Positions 31,651 through 40,106 of a stretch of 64,000 nt of DNA are shown here, one piece after another. Each line of letters starts with the position of its first letter. The first letter of the stretch is position 1. The stretch is from positions 1,302,001 through 1,366,000 of the forward strand of contig NZ_QXTG01000001.1 of assembly GCF_003581425.1 (NCBI RefSeq). Direction: 5' to 3'. The notes below the pieces were generated by a model. The model ran no database searches, was not told the origin of the DNA, and worked only from the letters and a program-made list of their open reading frames with translations. Origin of the DNA: Amnibacterium setariae. Lineage in GTDB: Bacteria > Actinomycetota > Actinomycetes > Actinomycetales > Microbacteriaceae. The position numbers were made by a program, and so were the translations under genes.

Positions 31651-32517
31651 ATGAGGATCCTCGGCGTCGTCGCCGTCGGCGCGGCCGCCCTGCTGCTCTC
31701 CGGCTGCGGCGCGGGCGGGCTCCGGATCAGCGACGACGTGCCGGCCGAGCGGACGCCGTACACCGGTCCGCTCGTCGCCACGCCGTCGGCGGCCGATCGG
31801 AGGACGCCGTGGGAGTGGCCGGGCGCGGCCGGGCGCGTCGTGTCCTGCTCGAGCGCGCCCCGGGGGCAGACCGTGGTGGGTCGGAACGACGAGGGCGCGG
31901 TGGCGGCGGACCCGCAGGCGGCGATCGAGGTCAAGCGGGGGGAGGGGCTGTTCCTCTCGTCCCCGACCGACGCGCTGGTCCGTGAGCGGGACGACGGCGA
32001 CCGCGTGCTGTTCACGACCTCGTACGACGGGGTCGCGCGCCAGGCGATCATCGTGCGCGACGGGCCCTCCGGCCCGGGGACGGGCGCGAAGGACGGGCAC
32101 GGCTGGTACGTCGAGTCGTTCGCGACGTGCGACCTCGCCGACTTCCCGGAGTCGGTGAGCCGCGCACGCGGCGTCCAGGTCTGGACCGACGCCGACGGCA
32201 CCCGGGTGCCGACCTCGACCGTCGTCTCCGCGGACGGGCCCGCCCACTGCGCCTGGCAGTCGATGACGTTCCTCACCCTCGGCGACGGGACGAAGGATCC
32301 CGTGAGCTACGTCGCGCGTCCGCTGCAGGAGCTGGGGGAGTACTTCGACCGGCCGTACCGGGAGCACGTCCGCGTCCCGAGCGATGCGCGCGACACGGGA
32401 TGGCGGCGGGAGGGGCGCCGGATCTGGATCGCCGCCGACGGCCGCTCCGCCTACGTCGGCGCCGAGGACGACGCGGCGGCGTGGCCGCGACCCGCCAGAC
32501 CGCTGGGCTGCGCCTGA
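31651..32517 (+). CDS. Lipoprotein of unknown function
   Basis: The 288-residue protein carries a lipoprotein signal: a basic start, hydrophobic helix and lipobox LLLSGC with the modified Cys at 19. Four further cysteines (in VVSCSSA, FATCDLAD, AHCAW and the penultimate residue) could form disulfides outside the membrane. No enzymatic motif is recognised. CGGAGGACAG before the ATG gives a ribosome site. It converges on the exported nuclease-like gene at 32542. Confidence 0.8.
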   Translation: MRILGVVAVGAAALLLSGCGAGGLRISDDVPAERTPYTGPLVATPSAADRRTPWEWPGAAGRVVSCSSAPRGQTVVGRNDEGAVAADPQAAIEVKRGEGLFLSSPTDALVRERDDGDRVLFTTSYDGVARQAIIVRDGPSGPGTGAKDGHGWYVESFATCDLADFPESVSRARGVQVWTDADGTRVPTSTVVSADGPAHCAWQSMTFLTLGDGTKDPVSYVARPLQELGEYFDRPYREHVRVPSDARDTGWRREGRRIWIAADGRSAYVGAEDDAAAWPRPARPLGCA

Positions 32518-32541
32518 CGCGCGGGACCGACGGCGCCCGGG

Positions 32542-34227
32542 TCAGCGGACCGGATCGCCGATCCCGACCTCCGCGAGCTGCATGTTGTGGTCCGACCCCT
32601 GCAGCGCGCCGTCGAAGCGGTCGCCCGCCGTCGGCACGAGGTTCCGGTACGAGATCGGGTGCGGCGAGTTCTTCAGCATGATGTAGTCGATCCGGCTCGT
32701 CGGGTATTTGTGCGGCGTCAGGAACGCGGGGTAGTCCGCGTCCACGCCGCCGGCCCCGTTGCTCTGGTTCGCCGTGCTGAAGTTCAGGCCGGTCCGGTCC
32801 GCCGTCGCGGCCGCGTCCAGGTAGCCGGTCGCGAGGAGCCGGAGGCTGCCGGCGTCCGCCTCGCGCGCGCCGTTGTCGTTGAAGTCGCCGACGAACACGA
32901 TCGGCAGCGAGGTGCCGTCGGCCTGGCGCGCCTTCCCGTCCATGAACCGGGCGATCGCCGCCGCCTCCGCCCGCCGGACCGCGCCCTCGTCCCCGGCCGG
33001 GAGGTGGATGGACACGGCGAGGAAGCCGCGCCCGACCGCTCCGGTGCCGTCGAGGATCCCGAAACGCGCCCACATGCCCGCCTCGTTCGGCATGGACGAC
33101 GGCCACGCGCTGCCGAGCAGGTCGCGCGGCGAGACGTAGCCCGAGTCCTGCACGGTCAGCCGCGCGGGGTCGTAGAAGAGGTGCGAGTCGACGTAGGAGC
33201 CGGGGTTCGCGTAGACCCAGGCGTTCGCGTCGCTGCGCGCGTCGCGGTAGGGGGTCGGGGCGGACGCGAGCGCGGTCTCGAGGGTCTGGTACTGCTCGAC
33301 GCAGAGGTACTGCCCGCGCGGGTTGAGGCAGTCGGGCTCGACGCGCGCCGTGGTCAGCTCCTGCAGCCCGATGAGGGCGGGCGCGTGCGCCTCGATGTTC
33401 GCGACGACCTTCGGCAGTCGGGCGGCCCAGCGGTTCTGCACCGCGTAGCCGGCGCTGGCGGTGATGCTCTGCACGTTCCAGGTCGCGACGCTGAGGCGGG
33501 TCGTGTCGCCGCCGGCGGCCGCCATGCCCGCCAGCGACCAGGTGCCGGACGGCGTGAGCCGGTACTTGTCGCGGAGCGAGAAGGCGTACGCGTCCTTCGG
33601 GTTCGCCGCGCGGGAGTTCGTCTGCGCGACCTTGACGAAGACGACGTTGCCGGTGCCGCCGCCGAGGACGCCTCGGAGCGAGCGCGGCACGGTCACGACG
33701 GCGGAGCGCACCGCGGCGGGCAGCCACCCGGTGCTGAAGTGGTGCGCCTCGGTGATGCTGTCGGCGCCCGCGAGCACCTTCACGCTGCGGGCCTGGCCGC
33801 CGCCCGACCACGTGACCCGGATGCGGTCCGGGCCGTCCGGCACCGCGCGCACGCTCGTGATGGAGGTGGGCACGTACGGCACGGGGCGCACGGACCGCCG
33901 CGCGCTGCTCGCGGCGACGCCGAGCGCGGACACCCGCACCGAGTAGGTCCTCCGGTTCGTCACCTTCGGGATGCGCACGGACAGCCCGGTGGTGCGGAGC
34001 GTCCGGTTCGTCCTGGACCCCTCGCCCCACTGCACGACGTAGCCGGTCGCGCCCGGGACGGCGCTCCACGCGGCGCTGAGCTGCGCGTCGCCGCCGATGA
34101 CCGTGATCGCCAGGGGCGCGGGCGCCGCGATCGCCGCGGGCGCGGCGGCGGCAGCGGCGAGGCCCGACGCCGCGAGCGCGCCGAGCAGCAGCGGCAGCCG
34201 GAACCGCCGGGACGAGGACGGACGCAT
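32542..34227 (-). CDS. Secreted endonuclease/exonuclease/phosphatase with FnIII domains
   Basis: The 561-residue protein has a signal peptide (about 1-35, AAIAAPAP cleavage region), two fibronectin type III-like domains (about 36-110 and 112-215) and a C-terminal EEP domain (about 245-561). Catalytic motifs of the DNase I/inositol phosphatase fold are present: SVATWNVQS, GLQELT, FVGDFNDNG, and the final SDHN. The substrate could be extracellular DNA or a phosphodiester. A GGGGGGG tract before the ATG at 34227 provides the ribosome site. Confidence 0.9.
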   Translation of the reverse strand: MRPSSSRRFRLPLLLGALAASGLAAAAAAPAAIAAPAPLAITVIGGDAQLSAAWSAVPGATGYVVQWGEGSRTNRTLRTTGLSVRIPKVTNRRTYSVRVSALGVAASSARRSVRPVPYVPTSITSVRAVPDGPDRIRVTWSGGGQARSVKVLAGADSITEAHHFSTGWLPAAVRSAVVTVPRSLRGVLGGGTGNVVFVKVAQTNSRAANPKDAYAFSLRDKYRLTPSGTWSLAGMAAAGGDTTRLSVATWNVQSITASAGYAVQNRWAARLPKVVANIEAHAPALIGLQELTTARVEPDCLNPRGQYLCVEQYQTLETALASAPTPYRDARSDANAWVYANPGSYVDSHLFYDPARLTVQDSGYVSPRDLLGSAWPSSMPNEAGMWARFGILDGTGAVGRGFLAVSIHLPAGDEGAVRRAEAAAIARFMDGKARQADGTSLPIVFVGDFNDNGAREADAGSLRLLATGYLDAAATADRTGLNFSTANQSNGAGGVDADYPAFLTPHKYPTSRIDYIMLKNSPHPISYRNLVPTAGDRFDGALQGSDHNMQLAEVGIGDPVR

Positions 34228-34309
34228 GAACCCCCCCAGCACGTGCGTGAGCGCCCACGGTAGGCCGCCCGGACCGCCCGGCACACGTCCCCGAAGGGGG
34301 AGCGCCTGA

Positions 34310-35014
34310 TCAGACGCCGGTCAGCACCTCGGGGTGGATGAGGCGGATCGCGGCGGCGAGCCGCAGGCCGAGGTACTGCTGCCCGGCCGGCGTCGGGTGC
34401 TTCGTGATCGCGCCGAGCACCGCGGAGGCCCGCGCGGCGGGGATCCAGTCCTCGTCGAGCATGGAGACGTAGGGGACGCCCTGCGCCGTCACCGCGCGAC
34501 GGAGGGCGGCGTCGACGGCGCGCTGGTCGGCGTCGACGGGTTCCGGGTCGGGGCCCGGCCCGAGCGCGAGCAGGCGAGCGGCGGGGAACCGGCGGGCGAG
34601 CGTCCGCCAGGTCCCGGTCGCGGCGGCGGCGATCGCGTCGAGGTCCTCGCCGACGTCGTTGCTGCCGCCCTGCACGATGACGAGGCGGTGGCGGCCGCTC
34701 GCCTCCTGCGCGCGCTGCAGGTAGTCCTCGGCACCCGCCGTCGCGACGTAGCCGGTGCCGGAGATCGCGTCGACCGTGATGGTCATGCCGAGGGCGGCCG
34801 CGGCGACCTGGCCGAGCGCGTGGGAGGGGTCGGCGAAGAGTCCGGCGGCCCAGGAGTCGCCGATCAGGTGGATGGCGCGCGTGCTGGGCACGGACGCGGC
34901 GGTGCGGCCGATCGCCGCGGGTGCCGTCGCGGAGACGCCGGCGAGGCCGACGGCCGCCCCGACCGCGAGCAGTCCGCCGCGCCGGCTGAGCCGTGCGCGC
35001 CGGTCCTGCTGCAT
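34310..35014 (-). CDS. Exported SGNH/GDSL hydrolase
   Basis: This 234-residue esterase/lipase-type protein has an N-terminal twin-arginine-like signal (SRRGGLLAVGAAVGLAG, about 10-26). SGNH blocks follow: LIGDSWAAG with nucleophile Ser54, a Gly block (SGTGYVAT), QGGSNDVGE with the Asn, and the C-terminal HPTPAG with the catalytic His. It probably deacylates a surface or extracellular ester. It lies 82 bases downstream of the nuclease gene's start, on the same strand. Confidence 0.88.
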   Translation of the reverse strand: MQQDRRARLSRRGGLLAVGAAVGLAGVSATAPAAIGRTAASVPSTRAIHLIGDSWAAGLFADPSHALGQVAAAALGMTITVDAISGTGYVATAGAEDYLQRAQEASGRHRLVIVQGGSNDVGEDLDAIAAAATGTWRTLARRFPAARLLALGPGPDPEPVDADQRAVDAALRRAVTAQGVPYVSMLDEDWIPAARASAVLGAITKHPTPAGQQYLGLRLAAAIRLIHPEVLTGV

Positions 35015-35105
35015 CCGACGAGGATGCGGCCTCCGCGCAAGACGGACCTGTGCGAACGGCGAGAGCCCGTTCGGGGCCGGCTGCACGTCCGCGAGCGGTA
35101 CGGGG

Positions 35106-35231
35106 CTACTCGACGCGGACCGCGAGCGGCACCGCCTCCACCGCTCGGTCGCGCTGCGCGGTCATCCGTGCCCCATCCCTCCAGGGCGCCTCGAGCCGGA
35201 TCCGCCAGGGTGCTGCGCGCGGCGTGATCAC
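35106..35231 (-). other. Doubtful 41-codon frame in a 260-base gap
   Basis: Between the SGNH gene and the DUF4288 gene a GTG-started 41-codon frame (VITPRAAPWRIRLEAPWRDG...RVE) has third positions that are mostly G or C but no good ribosome site. It may be a small gene, the tail of a decayed one, or chance. Nothing else was seen in the gap. Confidence 0.25.
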
Positions 35232-35274
35232 CGCCTGAACGCATCCGGGACGGGCGCTGCGGGACGAGCCGAAT

Positions 35275-35631
35275 TCAGACCGTCGACTCGTGCTCGTCGC
35301 CGGTGTCGAAGAACCGGTCGATGTACGCACCGGGCGGGAGGTCGCTGTCGCGCATCAGGGAGAAGACCTCCGCGCCGTGGCCCGGCTCGTCGTCGAGCAC
35401 GTACGTCTGCGCGAACCCGATGTACTCGTTCTGCCCGTCCGGGCTCGAGAGGACGGCGGCGTACTCGCGCGCCTCCGCCTCCGCCAGGGCGATCGCCTGG
35501 TCGAAGTCGCGCGCTCGCCAGAGGGTGACGCGCTCCTCGTAGACGTCCCCGTGGTGCCGGAACAGACAGCGCACGCCGAACCAGGAGAGCGTCTGCGGGT
35601 CCTCGGCGGCGGGCACGCCCGAGGCTCTCAC
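35275..35631 (-). CDS. DUF4288-like protein
   Basis: The 118-residue soluble protein has the pattern LSWFGVRCLFRH, YEERVTLWRARDFDQAIALAEAEA and GFAQTYVLDDEPGHGAEVFSLMRDS, resembling DUF4288 proteins of unknown function. The GTG at 35631 overlaps the LysR stop (GTGA), implying coupled translation; the GTG at 35616 is an alternative. Its tight link to the LysR regulator is notable because the obvious regulatory target is the divergent transporter. Confidence 0.75.
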   Translation of the reverse strand: MRASGVPAAEDPQTLSWFGVRCLFRHHGDVYEERVTLWRARDFDQAIALAEAEAREYAAVLSSPDGQNEYIGFAQTYVLDDEPGHGAEVFSLMRDSDLPPGAYIDRFFDTGDEHESTV

Positions 35632-36560
35632 GGGACGGGGCCGTGCCGGGGCGGGGGGACCTGCCGCGAGAGCCGTGCGGCCACCCGGGTGAGCGCGGTG
35701 AGCACGGTGCGGACCGAGCGCAGCGCCACCGCGTCGGGGCGCGCGAGTACGTCGACGTGCCGGACGAGGTCGAGCCCGCGGACGGGCCGCAGCACCATCC
35801 CCGACCCCGCGAGCGGGGCGGCGGTGACGCGCGGCATGACCGCGACCGCGCCGCCGCGGCGCACGACCTCGGCGGCGACGAAGAACTCGTTGATCCGGTG
35901 CTCGATGCGCAGCGGAGCGCCCGCGAGCGCGCCGAGGTGGTCGAGCACCCCGGCGAGCGGGAAGCCCGCCTGCACGGAGATCCACCGCTCGTCCCGGAGG
36001 AGCTCGGGGTCGACGGCGGGCAGCGCGGCGAGCGGGTGGTCCTCGGGCAGGGCGACGTCGAACGGCTCGACGAGGAGCGGCGCGACGACGAGCCGTCGAT
36101 CCGGCCACGGCGGGTCGTGCGCGAGCCGGTGCGCGACCACGAGGTCGTGGTCCGCGGTGAGGCCGGGGAAGTCGGCACGGGCGACGTCCGCGTCGCGCAG
36201 CGAGACCGGCGGGCCGCCGGCCAGCTCCGCGAGCAGCGGACCGAACAGCGCGTGGCCCGCGCTGTGGAAGGCGGCGACGCCGACCACCCGATCGTCGCGC
36301 TCGGCGAAGGAGCCGAGCGCGTCCCGCGCGGCCGCCAGCGCCTCCTCGACCCGCATCCCCGCGTCGGCCAGGACCTGACCCGCTTCGGTGAGCACGAGGT
36401 TCCGGCCGCGCCGCTCCGTGAGCGGGACGGCGACGCCGGCCTGCAGGACGGCGAGCTGCTGCGAGACGGCGGAGGGGCTGACGTGCATCGCCGCAGCGAC
36501 GGCGGCGACGCTGCCCCGGTCCGCGAGCTCGCGGAGCAGGCGGAGGCGGGCGGGATCCAT
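35628..36560 (-). CDS. LysR family transcriptional regulator
   Basis: The 310-residue regulator has an N-terminal winged helix (LRLLRELADRGSVAAVAAAM, HVSPSAVSQQLAVLQ, about 5-60) and a periplasmic-binding-protein-like effector domain (about 88-300). The ligand is unknown. It is transcribed away from the EamA-type transporter at 36632 across a 71-base gap, the usual arrangement for a LysR protein controlling an exporter. Confidence 0.92.
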   Translation of the reverse strand: MDPARLRLLRELADRGSVAAVAAAMHVSPSAVSQQLAVLQAGVAVPLTERRGRNLVLTEAGQVLADAGMRVEEALAAARDALGSFAERDDRVVGVAAFHSAGHALFGPLLAELAGGPPVSLRDADVARADFPGLTADHDLVVAHRLAHDPPWPDRRLVVAPLLVEPFDVALPEDHPLAALPAVDPELLRDERWISVQAGFPLAGVLDHLGALAGAPLRIEHRINEFFVAAEVVRRGGAVAVMPRVTAAPLAGSGMVLRPVRGLDLVRHVDVLARPDAVALRSVRTVLTALTRVAARLSRQVPPPRHGPVP

Positions 36561-36631
36561 GAGGTTCGGCTCAATCGTCGGTGAAGGACTCGGGCGTTGT
36601 TCTTCATCGAGGGTATGCCCACAGTGGTCGC

Positions 36632-37573
36632 GTGCCCGTCCGATCCCGTCCCGCCGCCGACCTGCTGCTCGTCGCCGTCGCCGCGGTGTGGGGCGCCAGC
36701 TTCCTCGCCGCGAAGGACCTGTCGGCGGTCGTCGGGGTGCCGTCCGCGATCGCGCTCCGCTTCCTCGTCGCCGCGCTGGCCTGCGGCGGCCTCTGCCTCC
36801 TGCGCCGCGAGCGCCTGCCGCGCGGGCGCGGGCTGGCCGTCGCCCTCCTGCTCGGCTGCTCCCAGGCGGCCGTGATCGGACTGGAGACCTGGGGCGTGCA
36901 CCTCACCTCGGCGACGAACGCGGGGCTGCTGATCAGCCTCGCCCTGGTCTTCACGCCGGTGCTGGAGGGGCTGGCGTCGCGGGCGTGGCTGCCGCCCGCG
37001 TTCTTCGTCGCCGCGACCGGCGCGCTGGCGGGCGTCGCCCTCCTGGTGTCGGACGGCGGCTTCCGCACGCCGAACGCGGGGGACCTGCTGGTCGTGGCCG
37101 CCGCGGTGGTCCGCGCCGCCCACGTGACGGCCAGCGCGCGGCTCACCCGCGGTCGCGCCGACGGCGTGCTCGGCGTGGTGCTCGTGCAGCTGCTCGTCTG
37201 CGCGGCGACCTCCTCCGTCGCCGCGGGCGCGGCGCTCCCGGCGGCCGCGTCGCGCCTGACCGCGGCCGGGTGGTCCGACGTGCTGTTCCTCGGCCTGCTC
37301 TGCTCGGTGTTCGCGTTCGTCGTGCAGCTGTGGGCGGTCCGCCGCACGTCGGCGGCGCGAGCGAGCATCCTGCTCGGCACGGAGCCGGTGTGGGCGCTGC
37401 TCGTCGGGGTCGTGATCGCGGGTGAGGCGATCGGCCCGGTCGGGCTGGTCGGCGCCCTGCTGGTGATCGCGGCCGCCTACGTCGCGCAGGGCGTGGAGCG
37501 ACGGCACCGCACGGCGGCGTCGGGCTCGGGCCGGCCGTCGCGGTCGAGCGCTCAGGCGGTGGGGATCCAGTAG
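36632..37573 (+). CDS. EamA/DMT superfamily transporter
   Basis: This 313-residue protein has ten transmembrane segments arranged as two EamA repeats (about 10-140 and 150-295). Signature pieces are AAVWGASFLAAKDLS in the first half and SILLGTEPVWALLVGVVIAGE in the second. Members export amino acids, cofactors or small metabolites. The GTG at 36632 gives the standard N terminus; the ribosome site is weak. It ends with a 22-base overlap with the convergent GNAT gene. Confidence 0.9.
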   Translation: MPVRSRPAADLLLVAVAAVWGASFLAAKDLSAVVGVPSAIALRFLVAALACGGLCLLRRERLPRGRGLAVALLLGCSQAAVIGLETWGVHLTSATNAGLLISLALVFTPVLEGLASRAWLPPAFFVAATGALAGVALLVSDGGFRTPNAGDLLVVAAAVVRAAHVTASARLTRGRADGVLGVVLVQLLVCAATSSVAAGAALPAAASRLTAAGWSDVLFLGLLCSVFAFVVQLWAVRRTSAARASILLGTEPVWALLVGVVIAGEAIGPVGLVGALLVIAAAYVAQGVERRHRTAASGSGRPSRSSAQAVGIQ

Positions 37574-38073
37574 CGGCGGTGCCCCTGGCGCGAGTCCTCG
37601 TACCGTCCGCCCGCACCCTCGATCACGGCCCGGGAGCCGGCGTTGTCCTCGAGGCAGCAGACGAGCACCGGATCGATGCCGAGCCCGTGCGCGATCGGCA
37701 GTGCGGCGCGGAGGGCGGCGGAGGCGTGGCCGCGGCGCCGCGCGGAGGGCCGCACGCTGTAGCCGATGTGCCCGCCCTGCTCGAGCAGGAAGGGCGTCAG
37801 GCGGTGCCGGATCTGCAGGAAGCCCAGGAGCTCGTCGCCCTCCACGATCCAGAGCGCGGTCGCCGGGACGCGGTCGGCCGCGCGCGGCGTCGCCTCGAGG
37901 GCGTCCGCCCGGAGCCGATCGACCAGGGCCGAGAACGTCGCGGCGTCGATCGGCTCGGACCGCGGCGGCAGCAGGTCGCTCGCTCCGTCGAGGTGCGCGT
38001 CGCCGAACTCGGCCACGGCACGCACGAACGAGGCGTGGAAGCGGACGTCGGGACGGACCAGCTCGGTGACCAC
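37552..38073 (-). CDS. GNAT family N-acetyltransferase
   Basis: The 173-residue acetyltransferase has the acetyl-CoA binding motif A as SVRPSARRRGHASAALRAAL (Q/RxxGxG/A type) and a preceding strand GHIGY. The C-terminal strand pair is VLVCCLEDNAGSRAVIEGAGG and the end RYWIPTA. The acceptor is unknown. Its last 22 bases overlap the convergent transporter gene. Confidence 0.92.
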   Translation of the reverse strand: MVTELVRPDVRFHASFVRAVAEFGDAHLDGASDLLPPRSEPIDAATFSALVDRLRADALEATPRAADRVPATALWIVEGDELLGFLQIRHRLTPFLLEQGGHIGYSVRPSARRRGHASAALRAALPIAHGLGIDPVLVCCLEDNAGSRAVIEGAGGRYEDSRQGHRRYWIPTA

Positions 38074-38133
38074 GACGCAAGTCTGGTCGCGCCGGGGCCG
38101 CGCCGACGAGCCTCGAGCCCCCGCCCCCTCGAA

Positions 38134-38186
38134 TCCGTTTTGAAGGACTTCTTCGCCCGAGCCGGCGAGAACTCCTTCAAAACGGA
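38134..38186. repeat. Large, locally AT-richer inverted repeat
   Basis: Arms TCCGTTTTGAAGGA (38134-38147) and TCCTTCAAAACGGA (38173-38186) are perfectly complementary. The stem continues inward through TTCT(T)CGCC/GGCGAGAA with one bulged T, leaving a six-base loop. It occupies the 287-base gap between the GNAT gene start and the serine hydrolase end, where nothing else is seen. Its position about 60 bases upstream of the GNAT start also allows a regulatory role. Confidence 0.8.
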
Positions 38187-38360
38187 AGCGGTCACCCCGT
38201 CGGGCGGTCCGGGCGGCGGGCGCGGTCCGCCTGCGGCCACCGGGTCCCGAGCAGGGGGTCGTGCTGGAGTCAGGAACGCGGTACCCGCACGCGCGTTCCT
38301 CCGCCCTCGCCGAGCTCGCCCGACTCCTGCTCCGTCACGCGCTCACCCCGGCCACGGCCG

Positions 38361-39710
38361 TCAGACCGCGCGCTCGCCGAAGCCGAGCGGCTCACGCGTG
38401 AAGCGATACGTCGCCCAGCTCAGGAGGCGGACGGAGCCGTCCTCGCGGCGTCGCACGACGAGCCGCTCGCCGCGCTCGCGGCCGGCGACCGTGCGGAAGG
38501 CGTCGGGCCCGTCGGGCTCGAACACCGAGGGCGGCGTGCTCGGGTCGGCGCCGCCGACGACCGCCTCGAGGCGACCCGCACGGATCCGGAGCTCGAACGC
38601 GGAGCCCTCCGAGAACCACACGCCGACGAGCGGCAGCAGCTCGGGCGCAGGCGTCGGCCCCGGCGTCCACGGCGCCGGCAGCGGCGCGTCGTGGAGCGCG
38701 ACCTCCTCCCCGAGCCGGATCGCGGTGCCCTCCGGCGTCTTCGCGACGCTGTTGTTCATGAGCACCACCCCGGTCAGGCCGCTCTCGCGGTCGGAGTACG
38801 CGCCGGTGATGCCGCCGGGCGCGCCGCCGGTGTGGCCGAACCAGGTGCGGCCCTCCTTGCGCACGAGGGCGAAGCCGAGCCCCTGCGCGCCGTTGAACCG
38901 GTCGTCGCGGAGGACCTGCGGCTCGAGCATCTCCGCCACGGTGTCGTGCCGCAGCACCGCGTCGTCCGGGTCGAGCAGGAACGCGTGCCACCGGACGAGG
39001 TCCCCGACCGTGCTGGAGAGCCCGCCCGCGGCCGCGAGGATGCCGGTGAAGAGCACCGGCTCCTCCACCGGCACGTCCGAGTACGGCGGCACGTAGTAGA
39101 GGCCGGCCTTCGGCGCCCGCGCCTGCAGGGTCGTGTCGCGGAGCCCCACCGGGTCCAGGAGGCGGGCCTGGAGGCTCTCCGCCCACGACCGGCCGTCCTT
39201 CGCCGCGACGACCTGACCGAGCGCGATGTAGCCGAGGTTGCTGTAGTGCCAGGAGCGGTGCGGCTCGAGCACCCGCTCGGTCGCGTTCCAGTCCTCGACG
39301 AACCGGTCCGTCGGCGGCACCTCGAGGGTGTCCCAGAACTCGGCGGCGACCGGCTCCCGCTGCATCCCGCTCGAGTGCGCGAGCAGCTGCCGGATCGTCA
39401 CGCCGGGATGGGCGCTGCCGGGGAGGTGCTCGTCGACCGGGTCGTCGAGCCGCAGGCGGCCCTCGTCGCGCAGCTGGAGCACCATCACGGCGGTGAACGT
39501 CTTCGTGTTGGAGGCGATTGCGAACTGCGTGTCGACGCCCAGCGGCACGCCCGGATCGGCGAGGTCCGCCGTGCCGACGCCGGCGGACCAGAGCAGGTCG
39601 CCGCGGTGCGCGACGCCCGCGGCCAGGGCGGGCGTTCGGCTGTCCCGCTGCGCCTCCACCGCGATCCGGTCCAGAGCGCGGCGGGTGGCGTCGAGGAGGA
39701 CGTGGGGCAT
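38361..39710 (-). CDS. Serine hydrolase, class C beta-lactamase/DD-peptidase family
   Basis: This 449-residue protein has an N-terminal beta-lactamase-like domain (about 10-340) with SxxK as SNTK (Ser67/Lys70), the YxN motif as YSN in HYSNLGYIALG, and HTGG in place of KTG. A C-terminal beta-rich domain (about 350-449, LVGVWFSEGSAFELRIRAG) is like those of EstB and D-aminopeptidase relatives. No signal peptide is evident, so it is probably cytosolic. The likely reaction is esterase or peptidase rather than antibiotic hydrolysis. It diverges from the repeat-peptide gene. Confidence 0.9.
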   Translation of the reverse strand: MPHVLLDATRRALDRIAVEAQRDSRTPALAAGVAHRGDLLWSAGVGTADLADPGVPLGVDTQFAIASNTKTFTAVMVLQLRDEGRLRLDDPVDEHLPGSAHPGVTIRQLLAHSSGMQREPVAAEFWDTLEVPPTDRFVEDWNATERVLEPHRSWHYSNLGYIALGQVVAAKDGRSWAESLQARLLDPVGLRDTTLQARAPKAGLYYVPPYSDVPVEEPVLFTGILAAAGGLSSTVGDLVRWHAFLLDPDDAVLRHDTVAEMLEPQVLRDDRFNGAQGLGFALVRKEGRTWFGHTGGAPGGITGAYSDRESGLTGVVLMNNSVAKTPEGTAIRLGEEVALHDAPLPAPWTPGPTPAPELLPLVGVWFSEGSAFELRIRAGRLEAVVGGADPSTPPSVFEPDGPDAFRTVAGRERGERLVVRRREDGSVRLLSWATYRFTREPLGFGERAV

Positions 39711-39837
39711 GGGCCGATGCTACGAGCGGCGCGCCGCGCGCTCGCCGGTCGGCCGCATCGGGGCGGCTGCCGTTCGTTCGAGCGCGGGGCGTAGCATCCG
39801 CGCGACCGCGCTTCACTCGACCTCCGGAGGACCGCCA

Positions 39838-40095
39838 ATGGCCATCGACGACGACGACATCACGAGCAGCACCCCGAGCAGCGGCGAGGGCCCTGCCGAC
39901 GGCGGCGCGAACCCGAACGGGCACGACGGCGGCGCCGACGGCCCGGCCGACGCGGGCGAGGGCCCGGCGGACGGCGGGGCGAACCCGAACGGGCACGACG
40001 GCGGTGCGGACGGCTCGGCCGACGCGGGCGAGGGCCCGGCGGACGGCGGGGCGAACCCGAACGGGCACGACGGCGGCGCCGACGGCAGCGCCTGA
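39838..40095 (+). CDS. Triple-repeat Asp/Gly/Asn/His-rich peptide, candidate modified-peptide precursor
   Basis: This 85-residue peptide has a short acidic head (MAIDDDDITSSTPSS) followed by three near-identical 24-residue repeats at 16-39, 40-63 and 64-85. Each contains GGANPNGHDGGADG, so His recurs at 29, 53 and 77 and Asn at 25/27, 49/51 and 73/75. It has no Cys, aromatic, Lys or Arg residues, no signal peptide and no membrane segment. GGAGG lies eight bases before the ATG, a strong ribosome site. The oxygenase gene starts 11 bases after its stop. A leader plus repeated identical core next to a tailoring-type enzyme is the standard layout of multi-core RiPP precursors. That role is inference; a low-complexity acidic protein of other function is the alternative. 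Confidence 0.75.
   Translation: MAIDDDDITSSTPSSGEGPADGGANPNGHDGGADGPADAGEGPADGGANPNGHDGGADGSADAGEGPADGGANPNGHDGGADGSA
39883..40092 (+). repeat. 72-bp in-frame tandem repeat (three units)
   Basis: Units at 39883-39954, 39955-40026 and 40027-40092 encode the 24-residue peptide repeats, the last one truncated by two codons. Nucleotide identity between units is very high; the differences seen are a Pro/Ser codon change and a few silent ones (for example GGCGCC versus GGTGCG). Recent duplication or homogenisation is likely. Confidence 0.9.
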
Positions 40096-40106
40096 GACCT
40101 GCCGAC

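Noticed and set aside
38361-39710. True antibiotic beta-lactamase
   Set aside because: The SxxK and YxN motifs are those of the broad serine hydrolase family, there is no signal peptide, and the C-terminal domain is like esterase/aminopeptidase relatives.
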